A DNA stretch of 8,118 bases, taken from positions 1 through 8,118 of the forward strand of contig CAMLEL010000091.1 in the NCBI GenBank assembly GCA_946478935.1, read 5' to 3'. This DNA is from an uncultured Armatimonadota bacterium. Lineage in GTDB: Bacteria > Armatimonadota > Fimbriimonadia > Fimbriimonadales > Fimbriimonadaceae. Of the stretch, positions 1-4,779 are shown one piece after another (the first letter of the stretch is position 1; each line of letters starts with the position of its first letter). A program made the translations under genes and the position numbers. The notes under the pieces are model-generated. The model searched no databases. It was not told where the DNA came from and saw nothing but the letters and a program-made list of their open reading frames with translations.

Positions 1-518
1 TCACGCAGGAGGGCGTTTCTTTGCTCCGTAGCGCGCTTGTAGAGGGCCAGGTGGCGCAAATATCCGGCCGACAGTGCAGAAAGCTCCAAATCGAGAAAAA
101 GCCGACGGTCAGCTGGCTCTCCACTCACGATGCTCATGTCTGCAGAACTCACGCAAACGCAACGCAACCGGCCAATGAGATCGGCTGCTCGGGGCAGTGC
201 CAGTCCATTCAGGAACGCCCGCTTGCGGACGCCATGCTCGATAACAAAGCCAAGGGTCGTCCCGGTGCCTGACAACTCAGCATGCGCCCGTGCCTTATCA
301 GATCCATCCCGGATCGCTTCTGAATCTCGCTTGCCTCGTAGCAGCCGAGTCGTTGCCAAAAGGTAAAGCGACTCCAGGAAGTTGGTCTTGCCTTCGCCGT
401 TCGAGCCTGACAAAACGTTGAATCCTGGCGAAAGCTCGACTGACGTCCCCGCATAGTTCCGGAAGTCGCTCAACTCGACGTGATGGACCGTCGCGAATGG
501 GTCGGTTTCCACAGACAT
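1..518 (-). CDS. recF: RecF, DNA replication and repair ATPase (N-terminal part, cut by window edge)
   Basis: RecF is a cytosolic SMC-like ABC ATPase that helps RecOR load RecA at single-stranded gaps and stalled forks. About 172 residues are visible, starting MSVETDPFATVHHVELSDF from an ATG at 518-516; the C-terminal half lies beyond position 1. Family hallmarks appear in order: the opening 'VELSDFRNYAGTSVELSPG', the Walker A loop 'GSNGEGKTN' near residues 38-46, the following 'LESLYLLATTRLLRG', and the family block 'PADRRLFLDLELSALSAGY' leading to 'YKRATEQRNALL'. No Shine-Dalgarno precedes the ATG; upstream reads CATAAAGAAA. The start is adjacent to a cluster of DnaA-box-like nonamers, which suits a gene classically found near dnaA/dnaN and the origin. 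Neither dnaA nor dnaN is in the window. The identification is firm; the exact start is fairly sure because the conserved N-terminus begins about 14 residues in. Confidence 0.95.
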   Translation of the reverse strand, partial: MSVETDPFATVHHVELSDFRNYAGTSVELSPGFNVLSGSNGEGKTNFLESLYLLATTRLLRGKRDSEAIRDGSDKARAHAELSGTGTTLGFVIEHGVRKRAFLNGLALPRAADLIGRLRCVCVSSADMSIVSGEPADRRLFLDLELSALSAGYLRHLALYKRATEQRNALLR

Positions 519-770
519 TTTCTTTATGGGGAAGGCTTACGGAAAGTCTTTATGTCTCTTATTAAGGAGAAGCGTTTTGGTGGAAAACCTCTGGACTGAA
601 CCGTCAAGTACAGGTTTCCGTAGCCCATCTTAGGTTCAATCACGTTAAGATTTGGTGAAGTCCAATGGTGGAAAACCGGGTGGAAAAACAGACTCTTGTA
701 CAAGTTTGGACCCCGGTGTTTTGCACAGATTCTTACAGTTCTCTTATTGTCCACCCGCTTTCCACATAAA
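519..770. other. Non-coding region with DnaA-box-like cluster: candidate replication origin (oriC) or DnaA-regulated recF promoter
   Basis: This 252-bp gap between recF and the RDD gene has no convincing gene. It carries GGTGGAAAA (complement TTTTCCACC) exactly three times, at 579-587, 667-675 and 679-687. On the opposite strand it has TTGTCCACC at 747-755, CTTTCCACA at 758-766 and the one-mismatch form TTTTGCACA at 719-727. GTTTCCACA at 505-513 lies just inside recF. The consensus TTTTCCAC(A/C) is close to the classical DnaA box TTATCCACA. Two boxes lie 12 bp apart on one strand and two lie 11 bp apart on the other, with a less GC-rich stretch between. Clustering, opposing orientation and adjacency to recF are the usual signs of oriC. 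Against this, dnaA is not seen, and the boxes could instead be autoregulatory sites for recF. A run of less GC-rich sequence with repeated CTCTTATT (555-562 and 741-748) could act as an unwinding element. Confidence 0.5.
579..766. repeat. Short repeated nonamers GGTGGAAAA / TTTTCCACC and variants
   Basis: Exact copies of GGTGGAAAA occur at 579-587, 667-675 and 679-687 on the plus strand. Variants in the opposite direction are TTTTGCACA (719-727), TTGTCCACC (747-755) and CTTTCCACA (758-766). By chance the 7-mer core TTTCCAC on either strand is expected about 0.03 times in a region this size, yet four copies are inside it and a fifth is at the recF start. They are best read as DnaA boxes; binding sites for another regulator remain possible. 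Confidence 0.6.
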
Positions 771-1517
771 TTACAGCAAACCATGCTCACGACCATATTT
801 CATCACGGCCGCTTCAGCCAGGTAGAGCGGATGAATGTTGGCGATCGGTTTAATTCCCCTCCGCGCCGCAATCGGCTGATACACTTCGCGAACCAGCTTG
901 TTCTGAACCATGACTGGAAGCTCGGGAAAACGGTCGGCAAAACGCCTGAGTGCGTTGTATTCCTCGATCGTCATCCCGCGCAAGTCGCCGACTTGCGCCT
1001 CAAGTTGGTGAATGCCGGCAGTATGGGGCGCTGGGCGAAAATACGGCATGGGGCGCTTCTCGTGAGTCACGATCGTATTCGCGATGAGATCGCCCAGACG
1101 CTGGGATTTCGGGGTGCTGAACATTGAGAGAAGCCCCATGAAGTAGGAGCCGGGAAACATATCTGCCGGGCGCATAAGATTGCGGCCGATGGCCGCTGCA
1201 AACGTCACTGGGAGGCCGTCCGACATCCTAACCCGGATCCCAACCGCTTTCTTGCCGAGGGTTTGACCATTCCAAAGGCCCTCAAAAAGAATGAAATAGA
1301 TAAAGAAACTGAACGCAATGATGAACAAAACGACCACGCCGGCAACCGTGGGATCGATGCTTGAGAAGATCCCCAGAATGGCCATGGCAACAACCATGTC
1401 CGTAACGAGCACAATCGTTAAATCCAAAATGTGCGCCAGAATCCGACTCCCGATCCCAGAAAGTCGGTAAGTTATGATGGTCTTCTCGGGGCTCAGCACC
1501 GCGAGGTCGTTTTGCAC
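771..1517 (-). CDS. RDD-family integral membrane protein with cytosolic C-terminal extension
   Basis: This 248-residue membrane protein has an N-terminal RDD domain at about residues 14-150. Visible family features are 'YRLSGIGSRILAHILD' (Arg25, Asp32), two strongly hydrophobic segments at about 33-50 and 58-80, the motif 'LWNGQTLGKKAVGIRV' (81-96), a conserved arginine near 113-116, a short hydrophobic segment at about 120-132, and the closing 'RLGDLIANTIV' (140-150). The last 95 residues are charged and probably cytosolic, with 'EEYNALRRFADRFPELP', a tail typical of RDD proteins encoded beside DUF58/MoxR/SpoIIM genes. The start is GTG at 1517-1515: an in-frame TAG lies only four codons upstream and the next Met is residue 41. 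TAGCAT sits 6 nt before the GTG, so the mRNA may be leaderless. The biochemical role of RDD proteins is not generally known; a transport or membrane-assembly role is inferred. It is divergent from the DUF58 gene 29 bp away. Confidence 0.85.
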   Translation of the reverse strand: MQNDLAVLSPEKTIITYRLSGIGSRILAHILDLTIVLVTDMVVAMAILGIFSSIDPTVAGVVVLFIIAFSFFIYFILFEGLWNGQTLGKKAVGIRVRMSDGLPVTFAAAIGRNLMRPADMFPGSYFMGLLSMFSTPKSQRLGDLIANTIVTHEKRPMPYFRPAPHTAGIHQLEAQVGDLRGMTIEEYNALRRFADRFPELPVMVQNKLVREVYQPIAARRGIKPIANIHPLYLAEAAVMKYGREHGLL

Positions 1518-1523
1518 TTCCGG

Positions 1524-1529
1524 ATGCTA
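1524..1529 (-). promoter_or_regulatory. Candidate -10 element for the RDD gene
   Basis: On the minus strand the hexamer TAGCAT ends 6 nt before the GTG start of the RDD gene. That spacing would put the transcription start at or next to the initiation codon, giving a leaderless mRNA. The divergent gap to DUF58 is only 29 bp, so any -35 elements must lie in the neighbouring coding sequences or be absent. Confidence 0.35.
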
Positions 1530-1546
1530 CCCGGGGCGATAAATAG

Positions 1547-2854
1547 ATGGTTCCAACAAAACGGCTGTGGATTTGGGTTGCTATGGGAATCCCCATCGGA
1601 GCGCTCGCTTATCAGGCGGGTCAACCCTATCTCCTACTCGCTTACAACGTGCTCTTGTTTGGAGTCGCGCTGGCCACGCTTCGAATGGCGCCTTCGCCCT
1701 CATCGATCAAGCTAACGCGCCGCTTCGACCCCGTACTCTCTGTCCGAGCAGCCAACCGGATTGTGCTTGAGATTGAGAACCTCGGCCTTGAACCGATAAG
1801 GGGAAGACTTCGCGATGAACCTCCCGAAGGTTGCATCGCAACTAAACAGGAGTTTGACCTTTCGGTCCGCGCAGAAGGTACCAAAGAGCTTGAGTACTTC
1901 CTGACCCCGTCCGAGCGGGGCTCTGACTACTTTCGGGGAAGCTTTGTTCGGCTGCGCTGTCCTCTCGGCCTCGTCGAGCGACAGGTCAAACTCCCATCGG
2001 AGCAGCCCGTCAGGATCTATCCGAATGTCTTGGCGCTCCGAGAATTTGAGCTCCTTAAACAGCAGGGACGGTTGCGCGAAATCGGGATTCGTCGCTCTCG
2101 AATGCGCGGCCTGGGCACAGAGTTTGAGTCTCTCCGAGACTATTCGGAAGGAGACGACTACCGAAAGATCGACTGGAAAGCGACCGCTCGCCGGGACAAA
2201 CTCATCGTCCGTCAGTTCGAGCAGGAGCGAAACCAGGCAGTAATCATCGTGATCGATGTCGGGCGCGGCATGCTGTCCGAAGTCGACGGCGTCCGTAAAC
2301 TGGATCATGCGCTGGATTCCTGCCTGATGCTCACCCATGCCGCCGCTATGGCCGGCGACTTTGTGGGTCTGCTTGTCTATTCGGACATGGTCAAGCGGTA
2401 TATCCCACCGAAGAAGGGTCGAAACCAGATCGGTCTGATCATCGAAGCCCTGCACGACTTGGTTGCCGAGCCAGTTGAAAGCGACCCGAAAGCGGCTTTC
2501 TCGTACCTTTCGGCGCGATGGAAGCGGCGAGCCCTGTTGGTGACGTTCACCGATTGCGAACACCAGGACAAGGCACAGGAACTCACGCGTTCTCTTGGTC
2601 CTCTGGTTCGCCGACACTTGGTCCTCATCGCCCGTGTCTCTGACCCGAAACTGAAGGATGCACTTCAAGCGCCACTGGATCAAGTCCAAGCGATGTACCT
2701 CCGCTCGGCCGCCGCACTTTTGGCCCAGGATCGCCGAGAAGCGGGCGTCGCCCTCTCCACCGCCAACATCCACAGCTTGGAGGCTGAGCCGCAGGATCTC
2801 GCATCTGCGCTGGTGAACTTCTATTTCCTGGTCAAAGAAAAATCCATCCTTTGA
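1547..2854 (+). CDS. DUF58-domain, von Willebrand A-like membrane-anchored protein
   Basis: This 435-residue protein has the standard DUF58 layout. Two hydrophobic segments at about residues 8-24 and 27-46 anchor it in the membrane. A beta-rich region (about 55-155) follows, then the diagnostic block at 190-216 containing 'GTEFESLRDYSEGDDYRKID' followed directly by WKATAR. A vWA-like fold begins at 'AVIIVIDVGRGM' (231-242). The metal-site motif, ideally DxSxS, reads D237-V-G-R-G here, so both serines are replaced by glycine; DxGR forms occur in this family, and metal binding may be weak or absent. The C-terminus 'ALVNFYFLVKEKSIL' matches the family end. DUF58 proteins usually work with a MoxR AAA+ ATPase in protein or complex maturation; no MoxR gene is in this window. 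Its usual companion, an RDD gene, is divergent upstream. The ATG at 1547 has no clear Shine-Dalgarno (GGGG at 1533-1536 is a weak option), but it places the hydrophobic anchor correctly. Confidence 0.9.
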   Translation: MVPTKRLWIWVAMGIPIGALAYQAGQPYLLLAYNVLLFGVALATLRMAPSPSSIKLTRRFDPVLSVRAANRIVLEIENLGLEPIRGRLRDEPPEGCIATKQEFDLSVRAEGTKELEYFLTPSERGSDYFRGSFVRLRCPLGLVERQVKLPSEQPVRIYPNVLALREFELLKQQGRLREIGIRRSRMRGLGTEFESLRDYSEGDDYRKIDWKATARRDKLIVRQFEQERNQAVIIVIDVGRGMLSEVDGVRKLDHALDSCLMLTHAAAMAGDFVGLLVYSDMVKRYIPPKKGRNQIGLIIEALHDLVAEPVESDPKAAFSYLSARWKRRALLVTFTDCEHQDKAQELTRSLGPLVRRHLVLIARVSDPKLKDALQAPLDQVQAMYLRSAAALLAQDRREAGVALSTANIHSLEAEPQDLASALVNFYFLVKEKSIL

Positions 2855-2918
2855 CGATAATTCGATTCAGCGGTGAGCCAGTGAAACCTCTGGCGCCCAT
2901 AATGCGTATAGTAGATAT
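2855..2918 (+). promoter_or_regulatory. Short intergenic region upstream of the radical SAM gene
   Basis: This 64-bp gap holds a small inverted repeat, GCCAG (2877-2881) and CTGGC (2890-2894), with an 8-nt loop and no T-tract, so it is at best a poor terminator for the DUF58 gene. CATAAT (2898-2903) and TATAGT (2907-2912) are candidate -10 hexamers. TATAGT ends 6 nt before the ATG at 2919. No good -35 sits 16-18 bp upstream of either. The end of the gap is part of the palindrome described separately. Confidence 0.35.
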
Positions 2919-2929
2919 ATGTCTACTAT
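2908..2929. promoter_or_regulatory. Perfect 8-bp inverted repeat over the radical SAM start codon: probable operator
   Basis: The arms ATAGTAGA (2908-2915) and TCTACTAT (2922-2929) are exact reverse complements, separated by the near-palindromic TATATG. The 22-bp dyad overlaps the candidate -10 TATAGT (2907-2912) and the ATG at 2919, the classical position for a repressor operator blocking initiation. The half-site resembles TAGTA-type LexA boxes known from some Gram-negative groups, and also generic MarR, TetR or BlaI-type dyads. Which regulator binds cannot be told from the sequence. An RNA hairpin hiding the start codon is an alternative if the transcript begins upstream. Confidence 0.55.
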
Positions 2930-3749
2930 GCAGGCGTCACTCTTTGAACTGCCGCAGGTGGTTGCACCGGGAAAGTTCGGGCGTACGCACGTGCGTAGCA
3001 TTGAGACTCGAAACATCCTCACGAAGCCGACCGGCAAGCTGAGCGGAATCGACTACTCGCTCAATCCATACCGTGGCTGTGGATTCGGCTGCAGCTATTG
3101 CTATGCCGCGTTTTTCGTTCCCGAGGACGTCCGCCGCGACTCGTGGGGTGAATGGGTTGAAGTCAAATCCAATGCGGTCGAATCCCTCGCTCGCACCAAA
3201 AACCTCGGTGGAGCCAGCATCATGATGAGTTCGGTTACCGACCCTTATCAGCCGCTCGAATCTGCGGTCGGGTTGACCCGCGAGATCCTTGAGCATCTGG
3301 CCGCACGAAGAGAGCAGCCAAACCTCGTCATCCAAACGCGGAGCCCGCTGGTCACCCGAGACATCGACATCCTGAGACGGTTCAAAAATGTCCGGGTCAA
3401 CATGAGCGTCACCACTGACAGCGACGAGATCCGAAAGCGATTTGAGCCATCCTGCGCGAGCATCGACCGAAGACTGGAAGCCTTGCGCGAGTTGAAAGCT
3501 GCAGGAATACCGATCGGCGTTTCGGTTGCGCCGATGCTCCCCTTGGACGACCCCATCGGATTTGCCCGCACGCTTCGAGACCTGGGAGCTGTGCGTTACT
3601 GGTCCGCGTACTTTCATCATTCGGACCGACTCTTTGCCAGCAACACGGGCAAGCGCGCATTGGAGATTGCTCGGGAGATGGGTTGGACACACACCAAGTA
3701 CGAACGAACCCGCCAAATGCTTGTGGAATTGGTTCCTGGCTTCAAATAA
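2919..3749 (+). CDS. Radical SAM protein, SplB-like / Rv2578c-like family
   Basis: This 276-residue radical SAM enzyme would use a [4Fe-4S] cluster to cleave S-adenosylmethionine into a 5'-deoxyadenosyl radical. The cluster motif is at residues 49-62 in 'NPYRGCGFGCSYCYA': Cys54, Cys58 and Cys61 in CxxxCxxC spacing with the aromatic residue before the last Cys. Downstream 'GGASIMMSSVTDPYQPLE' and 'LVIQTRSPLVTRDIDIL' are typical of the group that database searches label SPL family or Rv2578c family, loosely related to spore photoproduct lyase. The substrate is unknown; DNA-lesion repair is a suggestion from family naming, not shown. Two starts are possible, ATG at 2919 and ATG at 2928, and neither has a Shine-Dalgarno. 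The first is preferred because TATAGT lies 6 nt upstream, consistent with a leaderless mRNA. Both starts fall inside or at the edge of a strong dyad, so this gene is probably tightly regulated. The next gene begins 30 nt downstream and may be co-transcribed. Confidence 0.85.
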   Translation: MSTMQASLFELPQVVAPGKFGRTHVRSIETRNILTKPTGKLSGIDYSLNPYRGCGFGCSYCYAAFFVPEDVRRDSWGEWVEVKSNAVESLARTKNLGGASIMMSSVTDPYQPLESAVGLTREILEHLAARREQPNLVIQTRSPLVTRDIDILRRFKNVRVNMSVTTDSDEIRKRFEPSCASIDRRLEALRELKAAGIPIGVSVAPMLPLDDPIGFARTLRDLGAVRYWSAYFHHSDRLFASNTGKRALEIAREMGWTHTKYERTRQMLVELVPGFK

Positions 3750-3759
3750 GGCAGCAGTC

Positions 3760-3768
3760 TGTGGATAA
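3760..3768 (+). promoter_or_regulatory. Isolated perfect DnaA-box nonamer TGTGGATAA
   Basis: TGTGGATAA is the exact complement of the classical DnaA box TTATCCACA. It sits in the 30-bp gap between the radical SAM and isomerase genes and overlaps the candidate -10 TAAAAT (3766-3771). A single copy about 3 kb from the box cluster could titrate DnaA, regulate the downstream gene, or be chance. Confidence 0.3.
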
Positions 3769-3771
3769 AAT
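3766..3771 (+). promoter_or_regulatory. Candidate -10 element for the isomerase gene
   Basis: TAAAAT ends 8 nt before the ATG at 3780. If used, the isomerase would have its own start-proximal promoter and a leaderless or nearly leaderless mRNA in addition to any read-through from the radical SAM gene. No convincing -35 is visible. Confidence 0.3.
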
Positions 3772-3779
3772 TCCGATTG

Positions 3780-4652
3780 ATGCTCAAGACTCGAACTGGT
3801 GGATTTCCAATTGGCTTTCGTCGTGGATGGAGCGACTGGCAACGCGACTTGCCGCGATTGCTGGACTGGGCAGGCGCCAACAACTTTCAATTATTGGACC
3901 TGGGCCGAGATGGCGATGAACTGGGTTCTCAGGTGCGAGAGGCTGGGCTCAAAATCGGGTCAGTCGACTTGAAAGAATGGCAGGGAATGATCTCCGCCGA
4001 CGCGGCAAAGCGAAAAGACGCTATCGAGCGAAACGCAGCCTATATCGAAGCGTGCGCTGCCCATGACGCCCGCAACCACTTTATCGTGATGCTTCCAGAA
4101 GATCCAGCCAAGCCGCGCAGCGAGAACTTCGGATTCATGGCCGACAGTCTCAACGCTCTTGCACCCCACCTGGAAAAGTGGGAAGCCAAGCTGGTGATCG
4201 AGGGTTGGCCAGGTCCTGGTGCCCTGTGCTGTACGCCAGAGGGTTACCGCGCCACGTTCCGCGAATGTCCGTCTCCATCCATCGGTGTGAACTTCGATCC
4301 GTCCCATCTGATTCGGATGGGTGTTGATGCCATTCGATTCCTGGATGAGTTCAAAGAGCGCGTTTACCACGTGCACGGCAAAGACACTGAGATCATCGAT
4401 GAGTCGTTTTATGAATACGGTACCGAGCAGCCCGCCACGTTCCAGAAGCCACACGGTTTTGGGGGCCACCATTGGCGTTACACGATTCCCGGTCACGGCT
4501 GCTTCCGATGGGTCAGGGCTTTCCAAATTCTCGAGTCGGCTGGCTACACGGGTGGGGTCTCAATTGAATTGGAAGATGAGAATTTCAACGTGGACGAAGA
4601 AGGAGAGAAGGCGGGCCTGCGGCTGAGCGCCACATTCCTTTCTGGCTGCTAG
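3780..4652 (+). CDS. Sugar phosphate isomerase/epimerase, xylose isomerase-like TIM barrel
   Basis: This 290-residue protein has the pattern of the AP endonuclease 2/xylose isomerase-like TIM barrel family, cytosolic metal enzymes that isomerise or epimerise sugars and related polyols. Likely metal ligands lie at barrel strand ends: Glu141 in 'LVIEGWPG', Asp173 and His176 in 'VNFDPSHLI', His197/His199 with Asp202 in 'VYHVHGKD', and Glu263 in 'VSIELED'. A loop rich in His and Gly, 'KPHGFGGHHWRYTIPGHG', probably shapes the active site. The substrate cannot be assigned. The frame is open from a TTG at 3777, but the adjacent ATG at 3780 is preferred; neither has a good Shine-Dalgarno. It lies 30 nt after the radical SAM gene, with no terminator between, so co-transcription is possible. 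A link to the downstream ABC importer in sugar use is tempting, but the flagellin gene and a terminator separate them. Confidence 0.85.
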   Translation: MLKTRTGGFPIGFRRGWSDWQRDLPRLLDWAGANNFQLLDLGRDGDELGSQVREAGLKIGSVDLKEWQGMISADAAKRKDAIERNAAYIEACAAHDARNHFIVMLPEDPAKPRSENFGFMADSLNALAPHLEKWEAKLVIEGWPGPGALCCTPEGYRATFRECPSPSIGVNFDPSHLIRMGVDAIRFLDEFKERVYHVHGKDTEIIDESFYEYGTEQPATFQKPHGFGGHHWRYTIPGHGCFRWVRAFQILESAGYTGGVSIELEDENFNVDEEGEKAGLRLSATFLSGC

Positions 4653-4670
4653 CCAACCAAAAACAAGCAA

Positions 4671-4694
4671 AATTACCTGGATAACCCGGTAATT
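4671..4694. terminator. Hairpin after the isomerase gene: weak terminator or operator
   Basis: AATTACC (4671-4677) pairs with GGTAATT (4688-4694). One mismatch and two further G-C pairs close an ATAA loop. On the plus strand no T-run follows, so termination of the isomerase transcript would be inefficient. On the minus strand the hairpin is followed by a T-rich stretch (TTTTGCTTGTTTTT), but no minus-strand gene is near. A protein-binding dyad upstream of flagellin is equally possible. Confidence 0.35.
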
Positions 4695-4732
4695 GGACGT
4701 GGAACGCCCCTAGTGATGTTTACAGGGCGTCG

Positions 4733-4759
4733 TGAAACTGCCTCCGAGGGGGCCGACGC
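4733..4759 (+). promoter_or_regulatory. Possible sigma-28 (FliA/SigD) promoter of flagellin
   Basis: TGAAACTG (4733-4740), an 11-bp spacer and GCCGACGC (4752-4759) fit the geometry of the flagellar sigma-28 consensus TAAAGTTT-N11-GCCGATAA. The GCCGA core is kept, but the end of the -10 and part of the -35 diverge. Transcription would start near 4765, just ahead of the Shine-Dalgarno. The match is suggestive only. Confidence 0.3.
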
Positions 4760-4769
4760 CGCGAGTCAC

Positions 4770-4775
4770 GGAGGA
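4770..4775 (+). promoter_or_regulatory. Strong Shine-Dalgarno deciding the flagellin start
   Basis: GGAGGA ends 4 nt before the ATG at 4780. It settles this ATG as the start rather than the in-frame ATG at 4732. It is the only strong Shine-Dalgarno correctly placed before a gene in this window, which fits very high expression of flagellin. Confidence 0.75.
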
Positions 4776-4779
4776 ACGC

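Larger units (their letters stand above)
4653..4779 (+). promoter_or_regulatory. Intergenic leader and promoter region of the flagellin gene
   Basis: This 127-bp gap contains no gene. It holds an A-rich stretch after the isomerase stop, a dyad at 4671-4694, a second inverted repeat of ACGCCC (4704-4709) and GGGCGT (4725-4730), a possible sigma-28 promoter and a strong ribosome binding site. The frame of flagellin is open further upstream to an ATG at 4732, but the extra residues (MKLPPRGPT...) are not flagellin-like. Confidence 0.5.

Noticed and set aside
580..633. Possible 17-residue ORF (GTG start) with an AAGGAG ten bases upstream
   Set aside because: It lies inside the DnaA-box cluster and its codons include the repeated nonamer; no recognisable leader peptide and no downstream plus-strand gene nearby.
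524..796. Minus-strand open frame of 90 codons across the recF-RDD gap
   Set aside because: It overlaps the end of the RDD gene and the whole box cluster, and its translation resembles no family.
1712..2773. Long minus-strand open frame of 353 codons opposite the DUF58 gene
   Set aside because: It lies wholly opposite a well-supported DUF58 gene, its translation resembles no family, and it is rich in residues expected from antisense of GC-rich coding DNA.
2877..2894. Small hairpin GCCAG/CTGGC after the DUF58 gene as a terminator
   Set aside because: The stem is only 5 bp with an 8-nt loop and no T-tract; it could easily be chance.
2937..3890. Minus-strand open frame of 317 codons opposite the radical SAM gene
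   Set aside because: It is antisense to a clear radical SAM gene and extends into the isomerase gene; no motif was seen.
4701..4716. Possible sigma-54 promoter before flagellin (GGAACG ... GTG)
   Set aside because: The -12 element has GT rather than GC at the needed spacing and lacks the TTGC context.
4732..4779. Upstream in-frame ATG extending flagellin by 16 residues
   Set aside because: The extension is unlike flagellin N-termini, covers the promoter-like region, and the ATG at 4780 has a strong Shine-Dalgarno.
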